A stretch of DNA of 64,000 nt from Homarus americanus (GCF_018991925.1 NW_024732415.1:4633946-4697945); one strand, 5' to 3'. Positions 22,221 to 34,454 are shown, counted from the first letter of the stretch. Notes: generated from the letters alone by a model not told the origin. Made by a program: numbers and translations.

Positions 22221-22559
22221 TGAAAATGACCCGGCAATCAATGTACTCGTCGATGATAAACGTGCTGCTTTAACTGACTGGCAGAACAATCCTGATACCT
22301 TCCGCAAGAAGAAAGCGGCGGCCCTGCAGGAACTTCACAATAAAGCATGTGAAACACAAAAAAATGCAGATCAGCACAAGAAGGTTTGAATTATTCAATT
22401 CCACTAAAACATTTTATGGGCCAATAACTCACGGCGCAGCCCCCCTCCGCTCATGCGACGGTACCTCCATAATTAAAGACGACGGGGGCCTCCTACAGCG
22501 CTGGAAATAACACTACCATCCACTGCTCAACCGAAACACTGATGTAGATTCCTGACTAC
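22221..22559 (+). pseudogene. LINE linker between endonuclease and RT
   Basis: In one frame, ENDPAINVLVDDKRAALTDW and RKKKAAALQELHNKAC are readable up to 22389. Beyond that the frame is lost, but GPITHGAAPLRSCDGT-like and DDGGLLQRW-like segments appear in other frames, so the region is decayed rather than absent. Confidence 0.65.
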
Positions 22560-23513
22560 CCAGCCATCCCTGGATGAGGTAGCTACTGCCATCAAACAGA
22601 TGAAAAATAACAATGCCTTAGAGCCTGATGGACTCCCAGTCGAGGTGTATAAAGCAGGAGGACCTTTGCTTACCAGCCGTCTCTACTCACTCCCAGAGAA
22701 TATATGGGAAAAGAGGAAATCCCCCAAGGTCTTAAAGACGCTTCCATCGTCAATATATATAAGAACAAGGGAGACCGGCCAGACTGTGGCAACTACCGTG
22801 GGATTTCACTGCTGTCTTTAGCTGGCAATATTATCGCCCGATTCCTCCTAAACAGACTTCTTCCTGAGGCGGAAAACTTCCTCCCAGAATCTCAATGTGG
22901 TTTTAGACCATCACGTGGCACCACTGACATGATCTTTGCTGCGCGCCAGATATAGGGAAAGTGCAGAGAACAGCGTCGTGACCTGTACATGGCTTTCATC
23001 GACCTAATCAAGGCTTTCGACTCGGTCAACAGGGAAGCCCTCTGGTGGACCCTCAGCCGTTTTGACTGCCCACCAAAATTCATCGCCATTGTGAGACAAC
23101 TCCACGATGGCACGAACGGCAGTGTCCTGCACAACGGCACCCAGTCAGAGTTCTTCCCCATCCAAACAGGGGTTAAACAAGGGTGTGTACTGGCACCAAC
23201 TCTCTTTTCCATCTTTTTGGCTGCCTTCCTTACTTGTGCCAGTGCAAATTTAGCCAGCCGGGTGAACATCGAGTACTGGGTGAAGGGGTTTCTTTTCATC
23301 ATAAGACGACTCCAGGCAAGAAGAAAGGTGTCGCCATCTTCCATTACTGAGCTTCAGTATGCAGACGACCTCATTCTTGATGCTCACACTGAATACGACC
23401 TACAGGAGATCCTGAACACCAACGCAGACGCGTATGCACACTTCGGCCTGCCCCTGGTTCATACACACCTCCACCATCCACCCAGCTTAACGGTACTACC
23501 CTTTCTAATGTAG
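22560..23513 (+). pseudogene. LINE reverse transcriptase domain, broken
   Basis: Key RT blocks are visible: ALEPDGLPVEVYKAGG (block 1), then after a +1 frameshift near 22705 NIYKNKGDRPDCGNYRGISL (block 2), ESQCGFRPSRGTTDMIF (block 3), FIDLIKAFDSVNREAL (motif A with catalytic Asp), GVKQGCVLAPTLFS (motif B) and LQYADDLILDA with YADD at 23358-23369 (motif C). TAG at 22953-22955 interrupts block 3-4, replacing a likely CAG. All catalytic aspartates survive despite the breaks. A further frameshift lies near 23450-23485. Confidence 0.92.
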
Positions 23514-24268
23514 CCCACTTTCGGTATCTCGGCTACCACCTGTCCACCACCGCAGACATCGATGAAGAGATTCAGTATCGGATCAGATGTGCATCTCAAG
23601 CCTTTGGCAGACTCCGAAATCGTGTCTTCAGCTGTAGGGAGCTGAAATTATCTACAAAGCTGCACGTATATCGAGCAGTGGTCCTCCCCTCCCTGCTATA
23701 TGGCAGTGAGACATGGGTCACATACAGGAGGCACCTCAAGGCACTTGAAACCTTTCACCAACGTAGTCTACGTTCCACCCTCCGAGTTCGCTGGGAAGAC
23801 AAGAGAACAAATGCCAGTATTCTTGCTGAGACCAACTGTAGGAGCATCGAGGCTACCATTATCCATGAACAACTACGTTGGACCTACCATGTTACCCGCA
23901 TGGACGACAGTAGACTGCCAAAGCAGCTACTTTACAGTCACCTAACGAATAGTAAACGTATCGCCGGCGGGAAATTGAAAAGGTATAAGGATAGTCTTAA
24001 GACAAACCTGAAAATGTGCCAAATCGGCCCTTCACCTGGGAGTCGATTACTCCACATCGTAACGCTTGGAGGAGCACCACACGAGAAGGTGTCAATACTT
24101 TCGGTTAGCCCGACTGCAAACCGAGGCAGAGAAGCGCCAACGCCGGAAAGACGCTGCCACCACCCCTCCTGCAGTAGATGGAGCCCTCCACATGTGCAAC
24201 GAATGTGAACGACGCTGCGGGTCCCGTATCGGTCTCTTTAGTCACCTCAAAACTCACCAACCTAGGTG
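23489..24268 (+). pseudogene. LINE thumb/connection and C-terminal C2H2 finger
   Basis: Continues with NGTTLSNVAHFRYLGYHLST, RIRCASQAFGRLRNRVF, VYRAVVLPSLLYGSETWVTY and RTNASILAETNCRSIE, typical of the region after the palm in LINE ORF2 proteins. A frameshift near 24060 leads to EEHHTRRCQYFRLARLQTEA and the terminal CNECERRCGSRIGLFSHLKT-H finger (C-x2-C...H-x3-H), then TAG/TGA-type termination near 24268. In this family the finger is thought to help nucleic-acid binding. Confidence 0.88.
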
Positions 24269-24354
24269 ACATCCCTCATAACTCTTATCATTGTATCATA
24301 GCTGGATGATCGTCATACTCGATTCCGAGTGACAGCAAAATAGTAGTAGTAGTA

Positions 24355-25252
24355 GATGTTTGCTACTACTTTCACTGCTACTTCAGTAACTGCTACAACT
24401 ACTACTACTACTACTGCTACCCTTTCCAACGCACCCTCCCTCAGCACACTCCCCAAACAACCCATTCTCTCCCCGAACTCACTCTCCTGAACTCTCCCCA
24501 CCAACACACTATCCCCCACACACTCTCCATCCTACCTGACAAAGGACGGGGAAAATTCACGACTTTTCTTATTCATTTTACCTCGTAAGTTGGGTGAAAT
24601 TTTTACCTTAATTCATGTTCACAATCAAGACTTTTAACAGTTTCTCAGCGCAGCGGCTTTTATGTTGTACTGGACTAAGTTTAGCCACTCTGAGGAAGGA
24701 AGGAAGGAATGAAGGAAGATATGAAGGAAGGAAAAAGGGAAGGAAGTGCAAACAAAAGCAGTCTGAATGAATTACATATATACTTTTGAGCTTTTGTTTT
24801 TGTCAAAGTTGATTAGATATTACATGTAAGAATGTTTTTGTGTAAGTTTCATTCGTTAATTAAGAGATATACAGGTAAATGTACAATATGTACAGGTGTA
24901 GATACGGATATAAGCTCATTAGGTGATATATAAGAAAAAAAAAATCAAGTACAGGTACAGATTACACTGAAATATTGCCCCTGAATTATTGTGAAATGAC
25001 ATGAGTACAGAAATCAGGAATACAGTAATTGTAATGTACTGTAACCATTCTGATATATCTGTACATGATCGTGTTTCCGTCATGTCTGTAATGTTGTTTC
25101 TGGACTAACACGAGCAGAACTTGGTGTAAAAGTCTACGGTTCCAGTAAGCCACATTTCACTAACTCGCTCTTCTCTATGTCTGTGGTCTGTTGATCTACA
25201 CTAGTTGTAGCCTGACAGTATAGGAGAGGGTGAACGTGTGTGTGTGTGTGTT

Positions 25253-25255
<3 letters not shown>
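24355..25255. other. Spacer with triplet and GGAA repeats
   Basis: ACT-rich stretch to 24420, C-rich CTCCCC stretch to 24540, (GGAA)n at 24692-24747, then AT-rich sequence with recurring GTACAGGTA. No gene found. Confidence 0.55.
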
Positions 25256-25298
<43 letters not shown>

Positions 25299-25500
25299 CC
25301 TGCTCAAATAACTCTTTCCCTCCCCACCATTTTTATCATTTCCTTTTGGTTTAAAATCTAGGGAACCGAAGACCCTATATATACTAACCTAACCTAACCT
25401 AACCTTCCCCCCTTACCTATTTTTCTCTTCCCCCTCCTCTTACCCCCCTTCCACTCCCTCCTACCCCCCTTCCTCCTCTTAACCCCCTTCCCCTTCGCAC
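25256..25500. repeat. TCTG tract, CCTAA triplet and polypyrimidine
   Basis: (TCTG)n at 25256-25299, (CCTAA)4 at about 25384-25404 and CCCCCTTCC repeats at 25405-25500. Confidence 0.9.
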
Positions 25501-25615
25501 TGCAGTCAGGTATACATATGTACGTACAGACAGAAAATGTAATCTTTCCTGTTGTATTTTTATTAGTATTATATCTCTTGTGGTGGCTGTATTATCCTTC
25601 TTGGTAGTGCTTTTC

Positions 25616-25628
25616 ATACATACATACA

Positions 25629-25662
<34 letters not shown>

Positions 25663-25682
25663 CATACATACATACATACATA
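25616..25682. repeat. CATA tetranucleotide tract
   Basis: (CATA)n with one TATA interruption. Confidence 0.96.
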
Positions 25683-26038
25683 GAAGAGCAGGAATGAGAG
25701 TGAGGCCTAAGGGACGTATTTTCTTGAGGAATCCAAAACCCAATTTACTATTATTTTTATTATTTTCCCTCCTTTACCCCTCACCCTTACACTTGCCCCA
25801 TCCCCTCACTCTTATAACTCCCCCTTATCCTTATACCTTATCCTGACACACCCAAAACCTAACTCCCCGACCCCACTAAAACTAGAGAACTGCCTTGCTA
25901 GCACAATCCACAATATAACCAAGGATTAACGGGGCAATATAATGCTATGGAAGATCCCCGGAGCCATACAGTAGGTGCTGGAGGAGGCCAATAACCTGCA
26001 GGTGTGCCATTACGATTGCCAGTGCCACACCTGCTCCA
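25683..26038. other. Spacer
   Basis: C/T-rich between 25760 and 25860, then mixed sequence. No gene recognised. Confidence 0.45.
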
Positions 26039-26060
26039 CACACACACACACACACGCACG

Positions 26061-26140
<80 letters not shown>
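26039..26140. repeat. CA dinucleotide tract
   Basis: (CA)n with three CG interruptions near 26056-26065. Confidence 0.97.
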
Positions 26141-26142
<2 letters not shown>

Positions 26143-26199
26143 CCCATCTCACCAAACACCTGTTGCTTCACCCATGCGTGCCTTTAATTTGTTCAGTTT

Positions 26200-26470
26200 A
26201 TTTGTCTCCCTGCATTTCCTCTTCCTCTGCCTCCTTACACTTACTTCTCCTCCTCCCTACACCTCTTCCTCCTCCCTACACTTCTCCTCCCTACACCACC
26301 TCCGCCTTCTCCTCCTTACACCTCCTCCTCTTCCCTACACCTTCTTCACACACCTCCTCCTCCTCTCATCTCTTTCTCCCCACTGCTCCTCCCCGGACCC
26401 CCTTCTCATTCCCCCCCTCCTCCTCCTTACACCTCCCCACACCTCTTCCTCCCCACTTCTCCTCAGACCC
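26200..26470. repeat. CTCCTC/CTACAC pyrimidine-rich minisatellite
   Basis: TCCTCCCTACACCTCTTCC-like units recur about every 20-40 bp. The open frames across it are compositional. Confidence 0.85.
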
Positions 26471-26594
26471 ACTTCTCATACCTGCCACCTAATGACTTGG
26501 AGAAGCGACGTCATGGTAACTGGTCAGGTGGGCTCCGGTCCTAATATGCTAATGGAACTCAGTTTTAATAGGCCCTGTTCCTAATAAACTACCA

Positions 26595-26759
26595 AATTGA
26601 ATAATTAGATCAGGTTGAAATGGGGGCGAACTGGGACTGGGTACAATTAAGACTGGGACCAATTAGGAAGGTCAATAAAAACTGGAGCCAATTAGGACTG
26701 GGGCCAATCAAGGTTGGGGCCAATTAGGGATAGGGGCCGAATTAAAACTAGGGCCAATG

Positions 26760-26760
<1 letters not shown>
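26595..26760. repeat. GGGGCCAATTAGGACT degenerate tandem array
   Basis: About eight diverged units of 18-22 bp centred on (G)GGCCAATTAGG. The unit contains CCAAT, but repetition makes a promoter role unlikely. Confidence 0.8.

Positions 26761-26820
<60 letters not shown>
26761..26820. repeat. TG dinucleotide tract
   Basis: Pure (TG)n ending in TCCCC. Confidence 0.97.
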
Positions 26821-26822
<2 letters not shown>

Positions 26823-26944
26823 CTCAGAGGATCAACAACACAGGTAGTTGGGCAGGTGTGTCAACAAGGTCATTACCCTGTGATCATCATCATCACCACA
26901 CACACCTAATGACCTCCTATGAGACGTACCGCCACCACCATATA

Positions 26945-27178
26945 TCCACGCTTCTCTTCCTCTTCCTCTTCCTCTTCCTCTTCTTCTTGCTCTTCCCTTT
27001 TCTCTTCTCTTGATCCTCCCCCTTCTCATTCAACACGGCTCACACTCTTCCTCATCCTCCTCTTATAACTTCACTCCCTCCACTTCCTCTTCCTCTTTAT
27101 AATTCTTTTGCTCATCCTCTTCTTTTTTCCACTCCCTCCTCTTCCTCAACCTCTTCCTCCTCCTCCTCCTCCTCGCCT
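26945..27178. repeat. CTTCCT pyrimidine-rich stretch
   Basis: CTCTTCCTCTTCC repeats with interspersed CTCATCC, ending in (TCC)n at 27152-27173. Confidence 0.8.
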
Positions 27179-27281
27179 CCCCACAACAACATCTCCATCA
27201 CCAGCTGTTTGTTGACACTCGTTTGTGTTGTGTTGAAGGAGTAAGACACTTATCCTCGCCTGACCTTTGTTCCTCAACTAG

Positions 27282-27419
<138 letters not shown>

Positions 27420-27512
27420 AAAAAATAAACGGACACCTGGCAGTATTAATAAATAAATGAATAATTGAATAACTAGATAGACAACATGGGTAGAGGGTAT
27501 GGAAGGTGGGTG

Positions 27513-27518
<6 letters not shown>

Positions 27519-27549
<31 letters not shown>
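27519..27549. repeat. GA dinucleotide tract
   Basis: Pure (GA)n. Confidence 0.95.
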
Positions 27550-27551
<2 letters not shown>

Positions 27552-27995
27552 TTATTTTTAAATCCAAATTATACTGAAATCCTGACACGTTTGGTAAACA
27601 TGTTTTTCTGCCAAATTGTTGTATTTTTGGTTTAAGGCGATTCAACTATTACTATTGTGTAAGTTTTGTTTAGAATTTATCCTTAGTCTTACAAAACTAA
27701 TTTACACTTTTGTATTATTAATTTACACTTAATCTTATATAATTAATATACACCTACTCTTACATAATTAATATATACCTACTTTTCCATAATTAGTTTA
27801 AACTTTTCATTTTTTGTTTACTCCTGCAATATTAGCTTACACTTACTTCTACATATATACAGTAATTTAGATCTAACGAAGACTTTAAACAGGATATATA
27901 AAGGGAAATTATGTAATTCGCAATGAACTTTAAATCTGGTGAGTTAAAATTGAAGATAAATCACTCATGTTCTGAAGTTCTCGTCTAGTTCTGCC
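27550..27995. repeat. AT-rich spacer with TACACTTA/TTACTTTT degenerate repeats
   Basis: From 27690 to 27860, short units TTTACACTTA, ATACACCTACT and AATTAATATA recur at about 25-35 bp. No gene seen. Confidence 0.55.
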
Positions 27996-28345
27996 AGGAA
28001 GAACAAGACCCTCTCAGCCTCAACAATGTGAATAGTTTTGTCATTTTAGGGAGAACCTCAAGTGTTAATTCACTGTTAAAATGTGGAGAGCTTCTTTACG
28101 CCACAGAAGCAATGGACACGAGTGAACATTTATCCTTTCAAACCGTCAATGTCAATAAGGTGAAAATTCTTGTCGTTCTAGAGAGACTCAGTGTTTTCTT
28201 CCGTACCAAAAATATGGAAACACCTTTAAACACTCTCCTTATCTCCAAGACCTACTGAGTATGCCAAGGTCCTCTCACACCACCAGTACCAATAAGGTGA
28301 AAAGTGTTGCTGTAAGGAGACACTTTATAATTTATTTTGGTGTAG
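27996..28345. repeat. Diverged ~134-bp tandem repeat, about 2.5 units
   Basis: AA(C/T)AA(T/G)GTGAAAA/TAG followed by an AGGAGA(A/C)-type block occurs at about 28022, 28155 and 28290. Each is preceded by AAG(A/G)(C/T)CCTCTCA-type sequence (28008, 28268). The intervening open frame at 28028-28258 has no match I recognise and probably reflects chance. Confidence 0.6.
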
Positions 28346-28629
28346 AAGTGTAAAGACACCACTTTAGCACTACACTGATTGTTACACTAAAGCGAGGTAC
28401 AGTATACTTCACTCTCTCTCATCTACGAATTATTGGGTGTGATACAACAAGCTCTAACTCTTATCCCTGGGTGGGTGTTGTGACAGTGGTGTTGTGTAGT
28501 GTTGCGGATTGGGACTCCTAACTGTGTCGGGTGGTAGTGCTCAAGGGACGGGGGTCTGAGGGTGATGTAACGCTTAACTCTGTGTCTATTGTGGGTTTGA
28601 TTGTGTTGTTTAGTGTTTGTGAAGTGTAA

Positions 28630-28736
<107 letters not shown>

Positions 28737-28773
28737 CGACATCATTATAATTATCACAACCATTATTTAACAA

Positions 28774-28960
28774 CCCCCCGTCACACAGTAGACAGTCGGA
28801 ACAGAAATAGGACAGATCGCCCCGTCACACCTGTAGACAGTTAGAACAGGAGTGGGACAGATAGCCCCAACCCCCTTCCCGTCACACAGTTGACAGTCAG
28901 AACAAGAGTAGGACAGATCTACCTCCCTCCCCTACCCTCCGCCCCGTCACACAGTCTGTC
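28774..28960. repeat. CCCGTCACACAG minisatellite, about 3.3 units
   Basis: CCGTCACAC starts near 28779, 28822, 28879 and 28942, followed by GACAGT(C/T)(G/A)GAACA and GGACAGAT. Unit length varies from 43 to 63 bp because of C-rich insertions. Confidence 0.85.
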
Positions 28961-29297
28961 TGCCGTCCATTATAACAATCGGCTTGTAGACTATGGCGCC
29001 ACACTTCCCCTGATCCGAATTACTCATTAATCCGGCCCCATCCGTCGCGAGAGCCAGCAAGCGGGTCCGGATCCTGCAAGTAAAATTGTTCCGCCTCGCT
29101 GTTTACGACAAATAAAACCCACGATTTTTCCGGCAGCTTTGTTGAGGGATGTCTGGGACGAATAGGATGACTGTACTTTTTTAACATCCATATCTCTCCG
29201 GGTAAACACTTAAGACGCATGTGAATGTTTTATGAGGTGGGGTTTAATACGATTGTTTTAAGCGTTTTATAGAACCGTGAGCCTTGAGCTTAAACCT
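28961..29297. other. Balanced-composition spacer with unrecognised open frame
   Basis: A 66-residue minus-strand frame (29020-29220) is not low-complexity, but I recognise no domain and see no clear splice sites. It could be a chance frame or a decayed exon. Confidence 0.25.

Positions 29298-29336
<39 letters not shown>
29298..29336. repeat. CA dinucleotide tract
   Basis: Pure (CA)n. Confidence 0.96.
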
Positions 29337-29338
<2 letters not shown>

Positions 29339-31054
29339 GAGCTGCATTAAATCCCTGGTGATATATTGATGTATTTCTGGGCGTCTCCGAACGAAAGTAA
29401 ATCTGGCGAAAATGTGAGGATATTTATTTTATTTTTTTTTTATGTCGTGTTTAGGTGTGATGGTGGTTATGGTGATAGGTGATGGTAGAGGTGGTAGGTA
29501 GTTATGGTGGTAGTGGTGGTATGTGGTGGCAATGATGTTGGGGGGGGGGATGGTTATGGTGGTATGTTGTGGTACCGGTTGTAGGTTGTGGTGGTACTGG
29601 TGATTGTGGTGATGGTGAGTATGGATGGCAGATAATATTTTTTCTTGTTTTTTCTCTCGTTTCTCTCTCTCTAAAAACATCACTGGTTATTGATCGTGGC
29701 TTTGGTTATAATCTACACATCACACCACATACCTTTAATTCGTGAGCTGATATTCACCGTTGTTTCATTCACCAACTCACTCTTATTAATTATACATTCT
29801 GGGGATTAAATTTCGAGTGATATGGCCAGACTGAGGCTTTTGGTTTGTGTTAATCTCAGGATGAATAACGTAAATGTATAGTAGAATGACTGAAACACAA
29901 ATTTAAAATGGTGGTCATCCCTCCCTCCCTCTCTCCCTCCCTGTAGGTAAATTAATGATACACCTGGAAAAATAGTTAATTGACTACTGCCATTGAGGGA
30001 TTACCTCTTTGTGGGTGAGCTGTGATAAGTCTAGTTAGGTGGACGAGATGTGAGGGAAAATTTACCAGGTTATATTTATGGAATTATTTTGAGATATTAA
30101 AAACCAAGACATATGGATCACCTTAATGGTAAATTAGCCGAATATAACTTAACCTAACATGACCTAATATAACCTTACATAACCTCCCAGGTAGCGTTTG
30201 TGTGTTTAATCATTATTTGAAGTAAGCTGATTAAGGTGATTCGAAGTGCTTCAATCTTATCGAGACATAACTGGGAGTGAGTCGGTATCATAAAAGGGAT
30301 TTAGTGAAATTATAAGATAAGTAGATAAATAGTGGTTGGCTTATAGCGTCATAAAATAAAACAAATGGTTTACAGAAGCCAATAAAAACCTGCCATTGGG
30401 TCACATGGTCATCTCGAGTCCCAGCTCTGGTGTTTAAGGAGATGGAGGAAAGTTCAGATGGTCAGTGTTTTGAGTCATACCAGAGTGGCCGGTCACTGTT
30501 CCTCCCAGATGATCTTGTTTACAGTATACAGCTGAACAATAAGCACGGACAGTATTCTTACAACATCTTATCAAGAATGTAAATGGCTGTTACGAAATTT
30601 TTACAATATCTCTGCCTCTACTTGGTAACAACAGTGCTTTACAGTGTTACGTTTAACTCACATGAATATTAACAGCATCTCTGTGACGTGCTTGTAGAAG
30701 GAACGTCAAGATAAACTGTGTATATGAGGCCAGGCAGCATATAATAACACGTGTATGTCAGTCCTCCACACATGTTTAAGTTGTCCCAACAGCTGAGACA
30801 GTTAGTAGTGAGAAGAACTATGTAACCTACTTAACTATTCAATATTGTTATACAGTTTTATTTTTTGGACATTATTTATTTTTATTTTTATTGCTGTGAT
30901 CAACTAATAACATTCAATTCCTTTAAACATTAGAATCGTGTAAAATATTTCCAGTGCAATATCCACCATGTTCTCATATCCGGCTCTGTTTGCCGGATAA
31001 TGCACCTTTTACGGTCCTCAAGGCTGGCTGTAGAGAATAATTGATATACGTAAA
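29337..31054. other. Long spacer with GGTGGT repeats and a CCTAA-like block
   Basis: GGTGGTAGTGG-type triplet repeats occupy 29455-29625. A diverged AACCTAACATGACCTAATATA block at 30145-30190 is followed by CAGGTAGCGTTTGTG and GTTTAATCATTA, similar to the flank of the 58,500 block. The remaining sequence holds no recognised gene. Confidence 0.5.
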
Positions 31055-31066
31055 ACACACACACAC

Positions 31067-31106
<40 letters not shown>

Positions 31107-31145
31107 CAATCGACCACTAACACATGTCAGACTACACACACACAC
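31055..31145. repeat. CA dinucleotide tracts
   Basis: (CA)n at 31055-31105 with one CG, and a short (CA)n at 31133-31146. Confidence 0.95.
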
Positions 31146-31195
31146 ACCACTTACTATCATGTCTGTATTAATTATCCAATCCTTTATCGACCTTA

Positions 31196-31450
31196 GTTAG
31201 TTTACCTGTCTCTAACCATGTCAGACTATCCCTTCTTAACCACGTCAGTTTGTTTCTAACCATGTCTGTCTCTGTCTTACTATCAGTGTATCTAACCATG
31301 TCTATTTATGTATCTAACCACCTCAGTCTATGTCTAACTATGTCTCTAACCACGTCAATCTATGTCTAACCATGTCTATCTCTCTAACCACGTCAATCTA
31401 TCTCTCTCTAACCACGTCAATCTATGTCTAACCATGTACTGTCTTTAAAG
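31196..31450. repeat. TCTAACCATGTC degenerate minisatellite
   Basis: Units of 16-35 bp with the core CTAACCA(T/C)GTCA(A/G)TCTATG recur about ten times. Confidence 0.85.
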
Positions 31451-31668
31451 CCCATCTATCTCTGTCTCTCCCTACCCAACAATGCCACCAGTGACCATTA
31501 ACTAATAATGGCTCTGTGCTTTATATATAAAAATAGTACCCTGTCCCCATTAAGCTAAATAAAGGGGCCGATAACTGCACACAGCAGGGAAGTTTAGGGT
31601 TCATTGACAGTCCGATTATCCAGTTAATTGAATTTTTAAGGGTAATTGATAATCGTTTGTGTAGCTCA
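31451..31668. other. Spacer
   Basis: No recognised feature. Confidence 0.4.
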
Positions 31669-32135
<467 letters not shown>

Positions 32136-32136
<1 letters not shown>

Positions 32137-32466
32137 GTCTCAGTATATCAATATATGAGTCTGTATGTCGCTTTATTAACTCACTGGTTCATAAGACACA
32201 CTATATACCTATACACATACAAGCTCAGGAAGTATTCATTCATACGTACAGGCACAAGAGGTATACACACATACAAATCTACACACAACTCTTAAATTCA
32301 GACACAGGATACACATATATACAGTACGTACGACCATAAAATGTATTCTTACGTACAAACACAGAATGTATAAAATAGTTTAAATGTACACACACTTCTA
32401 CATACAGACACAAGAGGTCACACATACAGTCATAGACGCACATTTCTATGCATATCGGTAGAACGA
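32136..32466. repeat. ACATACA-rich degenerate array
   Basis: CATACAGACACA(A/G)GA and ACGTACAAACACAGAATGTA-type units recur every 35-55 bp. Confidence 0.6.
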
Positions 32467-32584
32467 CATACATACATACATACATACATACATACATACC
32501 AACTGACAAGTGGCAAAGAGTTCTTTCCCCACAGTGAACTGCCATTGTACTGAACCAGTCATGGTAGAGGTGCTATGACCACCG

Positions 32585-32621
<37 letters not shown>

Positions 32622-32835
32622 TGTGTGTGTGTGAGAGAGAGAGAGAGAATAAAGGCAGACAGAAAGACAGATAGATATGGAGAGAGAAGTAGACAGACAG
32701 ACAGACAGGCAGACAGAGAGGCAGACAGACAAACAGACAGACAAACGGACGGAACCTGTAACTGAAAACGATGCCCTTGTCTGTGTAGGTAGAAACTGAC
32801 ACACACTCACACAAATGAATAGACAGACAGACAGA
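32467..32835. repeat. CATA, GT, GA and CAGA tracts
   Basis: (CATA)n at 32467-32499, (GT)n at 32585-32632, a short (GA)n, then CAGACAGA-type repeats at 32655-32752 and 32820-32835. Confidence 0.93.
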
Positions 32836-33159
32836 GGTTCAGAAGGAGGCATGGAAGAAATCGCCGAGAAGGAAAAAAGTGAAGTGATTATTCCCCTAAG
32901 AGAAGAAATTAGTGCTTCATAAGACTTGTGTAGCAGAGAATTTTTGAGTTATTTTCTTATGAGTGGGGAATTAATTGTTGAGGCAAGGGAAATAATTATA
33001 AGTCTGGGGATTTTTTTCTTAATGTATAGTTACCTCACGGGGAAAGAAAGTAAAGGGGAGAAAACCACGAGATGTTAGGGGAAATTTATTCCAGAGTGGA
33101 TATGAAATTTATTTTATACATTTAAAAGGGGAAAAATAAAGAATGTTTTAATATTTTTA

Positions 33160-33392
33160 GGGAAATTTATGATATTTAGGGATTATTATTGATTATTATG
33201 ATGATATTTAGAGAACATTTTTAGTACTTAACCCTGATATTTAGGGAGAATTTTTGGACTTAACCCTGATATTTAGGGAGAATTTTTGTGCTTAACCCTG
33301 ATATTTAGGGATTTATTTTTTTACTTAACCTTGATAATAATTAGGGAGATTTTTTTAATTAACCTTGATATTTAGGGAAAATTTTTGTAATT
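33160..33392. repeat. ~32-bp ATATTTAGGGAGAATTTTT tandem array
   Basis: CTTAACC(C/T)TGATATTTAGGG recurs at about 33228, 33262, 33292, 33325 and 33359, with period 32-35 bp and moderate divergence. AT-rich flanks have no gene. Confidence 0.88.
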
Positions 33393-33598
33393 ATTTGTTT
33401 TTATCAAGTTAAAATATCTAATAATTACAGATATATGACAAATTGACCCAATAACGTATAATAAAACAGAGTTAAGCAATATAAGGAAGAACACCTGGTA
33501 AACATCATACCGTGTTCCCCCCAAGTCGTGAATAACTAGGGAAGACGCTTGGACCTTTTCGTGTTTCTGTTTCCTGGTGATTTCCTGTATAAAACACT

Positions 33599-33634
<36 letters not shown>
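33599..33634. repeat. GA dinucleotide tract
   Basis: Pure (GA)n. Confidence 0.95.
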
Positions 33635-33638
<4 letters not shown>

Positions 33639-33970
33639 ACCATATGTAAATCAGATCATAAACACATCTAATTATCCCAGTCTTCAGAACACACCTTAAA
33701 ATAATGAAGGTATTACTACATTAACTGCAACAGATTCTAAAAATACTGTTATTGCTTCTCAAACTTTACTCTTTAGTACTTTTGCTTTTTATTGATATCC
33801 GAAATGCCACGAGGATTTAGTTGAATTTTGACCCGGAATCATAGTGTTAGTTATAGGTCTGGGTCATGTTTTATTCATGGTTTTAAAATATGAAATGATT
33901 AAAAGTTTAATCTGATTCGTGATTGGGAAAATCATTGACTAATTTATGATATTAATGGTGATGTAGAGTA
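33635..33970. other. AT-rich spacer
   Basis: No recognised feature. Confidence 0.4.
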
Positions 33971-34158
33971 AAGTATTTTATTATTATTATTGTTATTATG
34001 ATTATTATTACTATTTTTATTATTATTATTATTATTTTTATTATTATTATTATTAGTAGTAGTAGTAGTACAGTATGCTTTATATAGAAACAACGATATA
34101 TAATTTTTTCCTTTTTTTTCTTGTTATAATTAATACCACTAACAAAAAATAAAATACA

Positions 34159-34211
<53 letters not shown>

Positions 34212-34290
34212 AGTATGGCTTTATATAGAAACAGCGATATATTGATTTTTCTTCATGTTTTGTTATAATTACAGATGCAAAAAATTGTAA
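33971..34290. repeat. ATT tracts within a ~180-bp duplication
   Basis: (ATT)n with AGT run at 33975-34070 and (ATT)n at 34159-34210. Each is followed by a copy of AGTATG(C/G)CTTTATATAGAAACA(A/G)CGATATAT (34072 and 34212; two short stretches shown here joined by their shared order), so the downstream flank is duplicated too. Confidence 0.8.
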
Positions 34291-34454
34291 AAGGTTGTCC
34301 ATGTAACATCACAGACTAGAGATTAAAACATTAATAAAGTAAATGGCCGCCCATACAGGCTTGTGCGTACGATAACTGCCCTAATGCACCCCGAGTGACG
34401 TATTTATTTAGTTGGTTTATTTAGTGTTTGTAGTTACAAGTTGGATGACGTTAT

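Larger units (their letters stand above)
21809..24354 (+). mobile_element. Degenerate non-LTR retrotransposon (LINE), 5' truncated
   Basis: Contains, in order, the end of an endonuclease domain, a linker, a full-length-looking reverse transcriptase, a thumb/connection region and a C-terminal C2H2 finger, all on the plus strand. A short 3' UTR includes TCATAGCTGGATGATCG, and the end is GCAAAA followed by (TAG)n at 24341-24354. The 5' end, including most of the endonuclease and any ORF1, is missing. At least two nonsense codons and four frameshifts make it inactive. From family knowledge it resembles elements often annotated in invertebrates as craniofacial-development-protein-2-like plus RT; the clade (RTE, CR1 or jockey group) is not settled here. 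Confidence 0.92.
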
